From NCBI GenBank assembly GCA_030618505.1, contig JAUXDF010000254.1:1-5197 (forward strand): a DNA stretch of 5,197 bases, in the 5' to 3' direction. The position numbers and the translations under genes were made by a program. Positions within the stretch are counted from its first letter, which is position 1. Each line of letters opens with the position of its first letter. Below are positions 1-5,197 of this stretch, one piece after another. The stretch comes from Spongiibacteraceae bacterium. GTDB lineage: Bacteria; Pseudomonadota; Gammaproteobacteria; Pseudomonadales; PIVM01. The notes beneath the pieces are model-generated. The model searched no databases and was not told where the DNA came from. It saw only the letters and a program-made list of their open reading frames with translations.

Positions 1-788
1 TTATCAAATGGTGCGCTGACACCTTTAAAGTTGATCATAGTGAAACGCTCGCGAGCCAAGGCCTCCATCAGATAGCGCCAACCGGCACCTTCTTCACCTA
101 CCAACAAACTCCTGGGCGAACGTACATCTTCAAAAATAACTTCACACGTTCTTACACCGTTCATCATAGTTACCGGCTGAATGGTAATGCCCGGCGAATC
201 CGTCTTGATCATTATAATGGTCAAGCCTTTGTGCCTTTTCGAACCTTTTTCAGTACGTACCAAGGTCCACATATAATCAGAGGTATCTGCACAAGTAATG
301 AATCGTTTGGTGCCATTAACTATATAGTCATCACCATCAACTTCAGCTTTGGTATGAATGTTAGCGATATCATTACCGGCATCAGGCTCGCTATAACAGA
401 TAGCCAGACGAATATCAGCATCAACAATACGAGGAATAAACTCCTGCTTTATCTCTTCAGAACCAACACTTAACAGCGTATTACCAATTACAGTAATCAA
501 GTAAGTGATCGTCAATGCTATACCCGGGGCGTCGCCATTATGGAGCTCGTCAAGCAAGATGTACTCGTGCATGGGTACATTTTCTTCGCCTCGACCACCA
601 AGCTCTTTAGGATAAGACGCTCCTAACCAGCCTTTCGCTGCCATTTTTTTGATGCAGGCCATCTCGGCTTTAACATGCTCAGGGTGGATTTCAGCCGCCC
701 CTTTCAGTTCGTCGAGTATTTCTTCTTTAACGAATTTACGTACTTCCATACGAAAGCTTTGTTCTTCAGGTGAGAAACGAAAATCCAC
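1..788 (-). CDS. Acyl-CoA dehydrogenase, partial (C-terminal part outside window)
   Basis: The first 262 residues of an FAD-dependent acyl-CoA dehydrogenase, which introduces an alpha,beta double bond into an acyl-CoA and passes electrons to ETF in the cytoplasm. I translated the minus strand and found it open from a GTG at 788 to the window edge. The N-terminus has the family helix (EEQSFRMEVRKFV, residues 8-20). GWLGASYPKELGG lies at 53-65 and the FAD/substrate signature YSEPDAGNDIAN at 132-143. The central beta domain includes VNGTKRFIT (157-165), GVRTCEVIFEDVRSP (211-225) and GEEGAGW (231-237). Family members are usually about 380-400 residues, so roughly a third is missing, including most of the C-terminal helical domain. 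The GTG start is favoured by a GGAGG five bases upstream and by starting exactly at the family N-terminus. It is divergent from the MarR gene and probably under the same operator. The acyl chain it uses cannot be told from sequence; the SEPDAGND version resembles the FadE-like group rather than classical short-chain enzymes (impression only). Confidence 0.93.
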   Translation of the reverse strand, partial: MDFRFSPEEQSFRMEVRKFVKEEILDELKGAAEIHPEHVKAEMACIKKMAAKGWLGASYPKELGGRGEENVPMHEYILLDELHNGDAPGIALTITYLITVIGNTLLSVGSEEIKQEFIPRIVDADIRLAICYSEPDAGNDIANIHTKAEVDGDDYIVNGTKRFITCADTSDYMWTLVRTEKGSKRHKGLTIIMIKTDSPGITIQPVTMMNGVRTCEVIFEDVRSPRSLLVGEEGAGWRYLMEALARERFTMINFKGVSAPFD

Positions 789-793
789 AACTA

Positions 794-798
794 CCTCC
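794..798 (-). promoter_or_regulatory. Ribosome binding site of the acyl-CoA dehydrogenase gene
   Basis: The minus strand reads GGAGG here, five bases before the GTG at 788. No ATG occurs near the family N-terminus in this frame; the first in-frame ATG is codon 14, inside the conserved first helix. This site therefore decides for the GTG start. Confidence 0.75.
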
Positions 799-908
799 AA
801 ATTATCTAGTTTTCAAATACTTGGTTCTACAAACCGTCTTGGTCCAGCTAATCAACACAACAAATCATCAACTAGCTTACCATCTGAGGAAAGATTACCA
901 CCCCCTCA

Positions 909-970
909 AATTTAATACAAGCTACCTGACTATCAAGATACTTGACTATAATCAGGCTTGATTTTAATCT
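909..970. promoter_or_regulatory. Divergent promoter/operator region with TCAAG-ATA-CTTGA palindrome
   Basis: A perfect inverted repeat with 5-bp arms and a 3-bp spacer lies at 933-945. On the plus strand, TTGACT (942-947) followed after 17 bp by TAATCT (965-970) is a plausible sigma70 promoter for the MarR gene and perhaps the genes after it. On the minus strand, TTGATA (936 down to 931) followed after 16 bp by TAAATT (914 down to 909) is a plausible promoter for the acyl-CoA dehydrogenase. Each -35 takes its TTGA core from one arm of the palindrome. A wider imperfect pair, CAAGCTACCTGA (918-929) and TCAGGCTTG (952-960), brackets the core. A palindrome of this size between a MarR gene and its divergent neighbour is the usual place for a MarR operator. 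The repeats are seen; their function is inferred. The -10 boxes are weak. Confidence 0.5.
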
Positions 971-1020
971 ATACTGGCACTCCCTAAATCTAGGCCAGAA
1001 AACATCTTCACGCCTCAAAT

Positions 1021-1503
1021 ATGACAAACAAAAATGCTCTAACACAACAAGACCTAAATTCGTTCAGATCTAACAATATTGGCCACGTACTGGCAGAGGT
1101 TGCTCGTGACTATCAACAGTGCGCCGTTGAGCAGTACGAACAGTTAGGTCATAATGGTCTGCAGCTATCCCATCAAGCTATATTTCTACATTTAGGGCTT
1201 GAAGGAGCCAGACTGACCGATCTTGCTAAAAGAGCCGGAATCAGCAAACAATCGATGGGACAGATTATCGACGAAGTCGAGAAATTGGGGTATATTGAAC
1301 GCCTTCCCGCTCCTTCTGATCGTAGAGCCAAAATTATTCAATTTACTGATAAGGGTCTGGATCTTATAAAAACAGGGACAAAAATAGGCATTGGCATTCA
1401 GCGGCGCTATGCAGAATATATCAGTGAGGGTAAAATGGTCTTGCTCCATGATATATTGGCGGATCTGCATGGCTCAATACGCTCACACAACCAGCAGTCT
1501 TAG
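1021..1503 (+). CDS. MarR-family transcriptional regulator
   Basis: A 160-residue protein of typical MarR size (about 140-165). These proteins are homodimeric winged-helix DNA-binding proteins, often repressors released by an aromatic acid or acyl-CoA ligand. The winged helix-turn-helix spans roughly residues 50-115. It contains LTDLAKRAGISKQSMGQII (the HTH with its recognition helix), then a helix ending KLGYIERLPAPSDRRAK with the hallmark DRRAK wing motif, and then IIQFTDKG. Flanking helices (residues about 14-45 and 117-155) would make the dimer interface. The gene lies between the divergent acyl-CoA dehydrogenase and the CoA-transferase genes, 77 bp before the latter on the same strand, so it probably controls both sides through the palindrome at 933-945. 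No convincing Shine-Dalgarno precedes the ATG and no other in-frame start is apparent just upstream, so translation may be weak, as is common for local regulators. Its ligand is unknown; a CoA thioester of the pathway substrate is a reasonable guess. Confidence 0.93.
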   Translation: MTNKNALTQQDLNSFRSNNIGHVLAEVARDYQQCAVEQYEQLGHNGLQLSHQAIFLHLGLEGARLTDLAKRAGISKQSMGQIIDEVEKLGYIERLPAPSDRRAKIIQFTDKGLDLIKTGTKIGIGIQRRYAEYISEGKMVLLHDILADLHGSIRSHNQQS

Positions 1504-1545
1504 CAAGATTAAAACTGTTTAATATTACGATAAAAAATGCTAAAT

Positions 1546-1563
1546 TTTCGGCCTTTGCTGAAA
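1546..1563 (+). other. Small hairpin just before the first CoA-transferase ribosome binding site
   Basis: TTTCGGC (1546-1552) can pair with GCTGAAA (1557-1563) around a CTTT loop, giving a 7-bp stem with one G-U pair. It ends a few bases before the AAAGGAG ribosome binding site (AGGAG at 1568-1572, eight bases before the ATG at 1581). It is not followed by a T tract, so it is not an intrinsic terminator. It may have no function. The rest of the 77-bp gap is AT-rich, and I see no convincing promoter in it. Confidence 0.25.
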
Positions 1564-1580
1564 TGAAAGGAGAATGAACT

Positions 1581-2792
1581 ATGGCAATAGCAGCACTTAA
1601 AGGTGTACGTGTTGTCGAACTCGGTGAAGGCGTTTCAGCTGCATTTTGCTCAAAAATGTTTGGTGATTACGGTGCAGAGATTATTAAAGTTGAAAAACCT
1701 GCTGTAGGCGATATCACCCGTCACTGGGGCCCCTTCCCTGAAGACAAGCCTCATCCAGAAAAAAGCGGTACGTTTTTTACCCTTAACACCAACAAGCAGA
1801 GTGTTACACTTAATCTGGAATCTGCCGAAGGGCGAGAGCTGTTTATCTCCTTGATTAAAACCGCCGATGTATTAATTGAAAATAATACACCCAAACAAAT
1901 GAAAGAATGGGGGCTGAATTACGAAGCTCTGGAAAAACACGCGCCCAATCTTATCATGATATCCATTACGCCCTATGGTCAAACCGGCCCCTATGCAAAC
2001 TGGAAAGCCTACGACCTTAATGCCTTTCATATGACAGGCGCTGGTAGCCGTTACTGCGGCCGTCAAGGCGAGGCTCCGCTGGAGCATGGTACACATTCCG
2101 CCGATTATTATGGTGCCTACGTAGCAGCAACCTGGGGGCTTGCCTCGGTTTTTGCACAGGATGAAGTGGGAGGCGAGCATATCGATGTATCCTGCGCCGA
2201 GTCCGTTGCGGCGACCTTTGTTGGCGGTCAAAACATTGGTGGCTATGCACAGGATGGGGTCTTTGGCTCCCGTACTGGTATTGGCATGCCCTTAGCAGCC
2301 CCGGCAACTATCCTGCCATGTAAAGATGGTCATGTCTGGATGTTAGCACTTGAAACCGCTCAGTGGCGCGGGCTTGTCAACGCCATGGGTAACCCGGAAT
2401 GGGCACAGCTTGAGATGTTTGACGACATGTTCACCCGAGCGCAAAATTCCGATTTAATCTATACAATGATGAATGAATGGACAATGGCGCATACCAAGCA
2501 GGAAATCATGGACATGTGCCAGGATAATAACTGCCCATCAACGGCTGTCTACAATATTCAGGATGCTGCAGAGCACCAACATATGAAAGACAGAAACTAC
2601 GTTGTAGAACTCGAGCACCCCCTTATCGGCAGGGTTCGTGACATTGGTGCGCCAGTGAGAATTCCAGACTGCCCCGGCGGCCCAACGACAGCAGCTCCAT
2701 TACTCGGACAAGATAATGATGCCGTTTTTCTCCAGAGGCTAAGCCTGTCAGAAACCGAGTACCAGAATCTACTGAGTGCCGGCGTCATTTAA
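1581..2792 (+). CDS. Family III (CaiB/BaiF-type) CoA-transferase, first of a pair
   Basis: A 403-residue cytoplasmic enzyme of the formyl-CoA transferase/CaiB/BaiF family, which moves CoA between carboxylic acids through an aspartyl-CoA intermediate; length is typical. The N-terminus shows the CoA-binding fold (LKGVRVVELGEGVSAAF, then YGAEIIKVEKPAVGDITR, residues 30-47). Next come NTNKQSVTLNLE (69-80), IENNTP (99-104, the family's ENF.PG position), SITPYGQTGPYANWKAYD (128-145) and the predicted catalytic Asp175 in HSADYYGAY. HIDVS then opens the second half, and HPLIGRVRDIGAPVR with LLGQDNDAV lies near the C-terminus. The ATG is fixed by AGGAG eight bases upstream. A second paralogue starts 109 bp after its stop and a molybdenum hydroxylase follows, which suggests a catabolic CoA-activation step. 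The substrate is unknown. The family also includes racemases (Amacr-like), which cannot be fully excluded, but the intact catalytic Asp and full set of transferase motifs favour transfer. Confidence 0.93.
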   Translation: MAIAALKGVRVVELGEGVSAAFCSKMFGDYGAEIIKVEKPAVGDITRHWGPFPEDKPHPEKSGTFFTLNTNKQSVTLNLESAEGRELFISLIKTADVLIENNTPKQMKEWGLNYEALEKHAPNLIMISITPYGQTGPYANWKAYDLNAFHMTGAGSRYCGRQGEAPLEHGTHSADYYGAYVAATWGLASVFAQDEVGGEHIDVSCAESVAATFVGGQNIGGYAQDGVFGSRTGIGMPLAAPATILPCKDGHVWMLALETAQWRGLVNAMGNPEWAQLEMFDDMFTRAQNSDLIYTMMNEWTMAHTKQEIMDMCQDNNCPSTAVYNIQDAAEHQHMKDRNYVVELEHPLIGRVRDIGAPVRIPDCPGGPTTAAPLLGQDNDAVFLQRLSLSETEYQNLLSAGVI

Positions 2793-2805
2793 ACAAACAG
2801 TAAAT

Positions 2806-2826
2806 GTAGGGTGCGGCCCCCGCACC
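2806..2826. repeat. REP-like palindrome GGTGCGG-CCC-CCGCACC, copy 1
   Basis: GTAGGGTGCGG (2806-2816), a CCC loop, and CCGCACC (2820-2826) make a perfect 7-bp palindrome just after the stop of the first CoA-transferase. The same GTAGGGTGCGG...CCGCACC unit recurs at 4129-4149 after the second. Short palindromes beginning GTAGGGTG are a widespread type of intergenic repeat in Proteobacteria (REP-like; general knowledge). No T tract follows, so it is not a classic terminator; it may slow 3' exonucleases or tune read-through. Confidence 0.8.
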
Positions 2827-2838
2827 AATAGAAATAAA

Positions 2839-2877
2839 ACCAGACCCGAAGGTGCGGGAGCCACTCCCCACCAGACC
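2839..2877. repeat. Second imperfect hairpin flanked by an ACCAGACC direct repeat
   Basis: GGTGCGGGAG (2851-2860) can pair with CTCCCCACC (2864-2872) around CCA, with one bulged base. The 8-mer ACCAGACC occurs on both sides, at 2839-2846 and 2870-2877, 31 bp apart. The GGTGCGGG arm (2851-2858) is also the complement of CCCGCACC (2819-2826) in the upstream palindrome, so two alternative structures are possible. It may be a decayed second REP-like unit paired with the first, or a small insertion with a target-site duplication. Confidence 0.5.
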
Positions 2878-2889
2878 AGAATCAGCTAC

Positions 2890-2893
2890 AGGA
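2890..2893 (+). promoter_or_regulatory. Ribosome binding site that fixes the second CoA-transferase start
   Basis: AGGA lies eight bases before the ATG at 2902. The frame is open further upstream, to an ATG at 2776 inside the previous gene. However, this site and the start of family homology just after 2902 show that 2902 is the real start. Confidence 0.65.
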
Positions 2894-2901
2894 AAAAACT
2901 C

Positions 2902-4125
2902 ATGTCAACGAAACTTCCTCTTTCCGGCATACGAGTCGCCAATTTCGGCTGGGGCTGGCTCGGCCCAGTGGCAGGACAAACACTCAGCAGACTCGGTGCT
3001 GAAGTTTATAAAATTGAATCTTATGTGCGTGTTGATATCAACCGTACCATCCCGCCCTTTGCCACTGGCCACGAAAAAGATGTCAACTGCAGCATTCAAA
3101 ACCATGCTGCCTGGTCGGGTAACGGCAGCGTCACCATCAACCTGAAAAAACCCGAAGGTCAGCAGCTGGCTCGCGAGCTTGCGGGGCAATGTGATCTGGT
3201 ATTGGAAAACTTCGGACCCGGAGTCATGAATAAACTTAATTTGGACTATGAGCAGCTCAAAGCCATCAATCCAAATTGCTTGCTGATATCAGCTCCCGCC
3301 GCCGGACTTATCGGCGCACTTAAAAATATACGCACTTACGGTATGAGCCTAAGCAGCATTACCGGCCTCGACAGCATTACCGGTTATAAAGGTGGCCCAC
3401 CCATTCCAATGGAGAACGCCTATGCAGATCCCCTCGGCGGGATTATCTGCGCATTTGCCGCCGTCCTTGCATTGAACTATCACAAACGCAACGGTGGTGG
3501 ACAGCATATTGACCTTTCCCAGCAGGAAGGCGTTATGCAACTTATGGGGCCGTCTTTTATGGATTACGAATTTAATGGCCGCATTGCAGAGCCCAGAAGC
3601 AATCTACACCCACAGGATGCAGCCGCACCTCACGGGGTATTTCCCTGCACCGGTGACGACCGCTGGATCAGCATTGCCGTTGCCAATGACAAAGAATGGG
3701 CAGGCCTTGTGTCTGCTATGGAGTCGCCCGCCTGGGCCGTCGACGGCAAATTTTCCTCAATGGATGGTCGCCTGGAAAACATTGATGAACTGCACAAAAA
3801 CTTATCCGCCTGGACAGGCTCGAAGAATGATTACGCCTTAACCGAGCTACTTCAAAAGGCAGGTGTTGCTGCCGCTCCGGTCTTAAATATTGCTGACCTC
3901 TTAAGTGACCCTCACTACAAAGCGCGTGAAACCTTTGTTGAGGTAGAGCATCCTTTAGGGTTCAAGGAAACAGTCTACGGAAACTATGTAAAAACGCACC
4001 ACGCCGACTCCCCGCTTGCTACCGGGCCGGTGATGGGACAAGACAATGAGTCAGTATTTAAAGGTTTAATGAAAATGCCCGAAAGTCAGTATGAACAGCT
4101 GGTTGCTGACAAGGTTATTTTCTAA
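2902..4125 (+). CDS. Family III (CaiB/BaiF-type) CoA-transferase, second of a pair
   Basis: A 407-residue paralogue of the preceding protein, clearly the same fold but diverged. Recognisable blocks are LSGIRVANFGWGWLGPVAG (residues 7-25), LGAEVYKIES (31-40), GSVTINLKKPEGQQLA (75-90), LENFGPGVMNKLNLDYEQL (101-119) and predicted catalytic Asp176 in ENAYADPLGG. GGGQHIDLSQQEG follows, and VEHPLGF and VMGQDNESVF lie near the end. It differs from the first copy at family motifs. The NxNK site before the beta strand reads SGNGS. The GYGQTGP loop reads AAGLIGA (134-140). The usual YD pair after that loop is TYG. It keeps ENFGPG, which the first copy has lost. The complementary pattern suggests two subunits of one heteromeric transferase, as known for BbsE/BbsF of toluene catabolism, or two enzymes with different substrates. 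The 109-bp gap before it and 66-bp gap after it contain REP-like palindromes. Co-transcription is likely because no terminator with a T tract was seen. Confidence 0.92.
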   Translation: MSTKLPLSGIRVANFGWGWLGPVAGQTLSRLGAEVYKIESYVRVDINRTIPPFATGHEKDVNCSIQNHAAWSGNGSVTINLKKPEGQQLARELAGQCDLVLENFGPGVMNKLNLDYEQLKAINPNCLLISAPAAGLIGALKNIRTYGMSLSSITGLDSITGYKGGPPIPMENAYADPLGGIICAFAAVLALNYHKRNGGGQHIDLSQQEGVMQLMGPSFMDYEFNGRIAEPRSNLHPQDAAAPHGVFPCTGDDRWISIAVANDKEWAGLVSAMESPAWAVDGKFSSMDGRLENIDELHKNLSAWTGSKNDYALTELLQKAGVAAAPVLNIADLLSDPHYKARETFVEVEHPLGFKETVYGNYVKTHHADSPLATGPVMGQDNESVFKGLMKMPESQYEQLVADKVIF

Positions 4126-4128
4126 AGA

Positions 4129-4149
4129 GTAGGGTGCGGTCTCCGCACC
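4129..4149. repeat. REP-like palindrome GGTGCGG-TCT-CCGCACC, copy 2
   Basis: GTAGGGTGCGG (4129-4139), loop TCT, and CCGCACC (4143-4149) start three bases after the second CoA-transferase stop. Arms are identical to copy 1 at 2806-2826; only the loop differs. Identical arms with changed loops suggest a selected or recently spread structure. What follows is not T-rich, so termination by this element alone is unlikely. The remaining gap to 4191 holds only a weak GAGAG ribosome binding site (4180-4184). Confidence 0.8.
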
Positions 4150-4191
4150 ATCGAACCCAAAGTAAAGTGACAAAATATTGAGAGACACAAA

Positions 4192-5197
4192 ATGACCAAA
4201 CCAGAACCTCGCCTGGAAGATATCCCTACTAGCTCACGACGCTGGGTGGGTAAGCAAGTCCACCGTATAGAAGACCCCGAACTGGTCACCGGTCGTACCG
4301 AGTTTATCGATAACGTCACTTTGCCCGGCATGCTGCACTGCGCCATTTTTCACAGCCCCCATGCCCACGCGCGCATTATTAATATAGACACCTCGGAAGC
4401 GGAGAAAATGCCTGGCGTTCACGCCATCATTACCCGAAAAGAAATTCTCGAATGGACTGAGCCCTCCGGTGGCTTCCCTGAAGGCACCGGCGCTTATTGT
4501 ATGGCTACCGATAAAGCCAGCTATGTCGGCGAGCCTGTTGTCGCCGTTGCCGCAGACAGTCGCTATATCGCTGAAGATGCGCTTGAGTTAATTGATATCG
4601 AGTTTGAAACTTTGCCCCCCATTGTCGATCCCTTTGAGGCAATGAAGCCTGAAAGCCCCTTGGTTATCGAATCAGTAAAAAACAATATTGCCCTGCAAAG
4701 AAAATTCACCTGGGGAGAAGTCGACGAAGCGTTTGTCTCTGCTGATCATGTTTTCAAAGACAAGTTTCGCTGGAATAGAGTGGGCGCAAACCCCATGGAG
4801 ACTTTTGGCTGTATTTGCCAATGGGATCTTCTCAAAAACGACCTCACTATTCGCGGCAGCATTCAATCACCGCGCCTTACCGCACTTGCCACCGCAGGCG
4901 TTTTAAGACTTCCGTCTAACAAGGTACGCCTTAGTGCCAACCAGCGTGGCGGCAGCTTTGGCGGCAAAGGTAATCCTCGTGGCATCAATATTGCCAGCTT
5001 ATTATCACGCAAGGCTGGCGGTCGCCCGGTAAAATGGATTGAAGATCGTGTTGAGTATCTTACCAGCGGTGGCAGCCAGGCCTGGGATCGTTTTTACGAG
5101 GCAGAACTGGCGGTCATGAACGACGGCAGAATCACTGGTTTACGCATTAAACTGGTTGATAATATCGGCGCTAGCGGTGAAAATTATGGCTCCCTTG
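4192..5197 (+). CDS. Molybdenum hydroxylase large subunit (xanthine dehydrogenase/CoxL family), partial
   Basis: The first 335 residues of a molybdopterin-binding subunit, open to the window edge; full-length relatives run about 750-800 residues. Such enzymes hydroxylate a carbon with water-derived oxygen, using a molybdenum cofactor plus 2Fe-2S and FAD partners. The N-terminal a/b hammerhead domain is clear: GKQVHRIEDPELVTGRTEFIDNV begins near residue 20, followed by FHSPHAHARIINIDTS (53-68), MPGV (73-76) and YVGEPVVAVAADS (111-123). The molybdopterin-binding domain begins with NPMETFG (200-206), then IQSPR (224-228) and RGGSFGGKGNPRG (252-264). The last is the GGxFGGK cofactor loop, here with Ser at the third position where Gly is common. 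No signal peptide is seen, so it is probably cytoplasmic. The active-site loop and catalytic Glu lie beyond the window, so CO dehydrogenase, aldehyde oxidase or CoA-ester hydroxylase types cannot be separated directly. Following two CoA-transferases, hydroxylation of an acid or its CoA ester is the best guess. FAD and iron-sulfur subunits are expected downstream. The ATG has only a weak GAGAG site. Confidence 0.92.
   Translation, partial: MTKPEPRLEDIPTSSRRWVGKQVHRIEDPELVTGRTEFIDNVTLPGMLHCAIFHSPHAHARIINIDTSEAEKMPGVHAIITRKEILEWTEPSGGFPEGTGAYCMATDKASYVGEPVVAVAADSRYIAEDALELIDIEFETLPPIVDPFEAMKPESPLVIESVKNNIALQRKFTWGEVDEAFVSADHVFKDKFRWNRVGANPMETFGCICQWDLLKNDLTIRGSIQSPRLTALATAGVLRLPSNKVRLSANQRGGSFGGKGNPRGINIASLLSRKAGGRPVKWIEDRVEYLTSGGSQAWDRFYEAELAVMNDGRITGLRIKLVDNIGASGENYGSL

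Noticed and set aside
947..952. Perfect TATAAT as a -10 box for the MarR gene
   Set aside because: No acceptable -35 lies 16-18 bp upstream and TGN is not correctly placed for an extended -10. The TTGACT-17-TAATCT pair is kept as the more likely promoter, with low confidence.
231..961. Plus-strand open frames at 231-473, 649-915 and 770-961
   Set aside because: The first two lie opposite the acyl-CoA dehydrogenase (the second running into the divergent region). The third covers the divergent control region. All have low-complexity sequences without family features.
1872..2307. Antisense open frames opposite the first CoA-transferase (1872-2231 and 2017-2307, minus)
   Set aside because: They lie wholly inside a strongly conserved gene, have no recognisable domain and are explained by its codon pattern.
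2776..2901. Longer N-terminus for the second CoA-transferase starting at ATG 2776
   Set aside because: It would overlap the end of the previous gene and translate through the REP-like palindrome. Family homology begins right after the ATG at 2902, which has its own AGGA site.
1581..4125. Carnitine (cai) operon assignment
   Set aside because: CaiB similarity is only at family level. There are two divergent paralogues, a MarR regulator and a molybdenum hydroxylase, with no betaine transporter, CaiC-type ligase or CaiD-type hydratase in view.
4129..4149. Intrinsic terminator after the second CoA-transferase
   Set aside because: The stem is strong, but no T tract follows, and the same element occurs after the first CoA-transferase, so a REP-like repeat fits better.
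2806..4149. CRISPR-like array from the repeated palindromes
   Set aside because: The two clear copies are more than 1.3 kb apart with a gene between them; there are no regular spacers and no cas genes.

Overview
The window looks like a piece of a moderate-GC gammaproteobacterial chromosome, possibly marine. I infer this from the protein style and from GTAGGGTGCGG palindromes scattered between genes; I cannot name the genus. It holds five genes, two of them cut by the window edges. All belong to one theme: regulated breakdown of an unidentified organic acid as a CoA thioester.

Layout. An acyl-CoA dehydrogenase gene runs leftwards from 788 and leaves the window at base 1 with its C-terminal part missing. 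A 232-bp divergent region (789-1020) follows. It contains a perfect 13-bp inverted repeat, TCAAG-ATA-CTTGA (933-945), whose two arms supply candidate -35 elements on both strands. A MarR-type regulator (1021-1503) is then read rightwards. After it, on the same strand, come two family III (CaiB/BaiF-type) CoA-transferases (1581-2792 and 2902-4125) and the first 335 residues of a molybdenum hydroxylase large subunit of the xanthine dehydrogenase/CoxL family (4192 to the window end).

The gaps between the last three genes carry short REP-like palindromes. The arms GGTGCGG/CCGCACC are identical in both gaps. The first gap adds a third arm, so two mutually exclusive RNA hairpins could form there.

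Working model (inference). The two CoA-transferases, perhaps as one heteromeric enzyme, move CoA onto a carboxylic acid. The molybdenum enzyme hydroxylates the substrate or its CoA ester, and the acyl-CoA dehydrogenase desaturates an acyl-CoA intermediate. The MarR protein would control both directions from the shared operator. The substrate cannot be read from the sequence. No RNA gene, insertion sequence, CRISPR array or phage gene was seen, and no intergenic stretch exceeds 300 bp.
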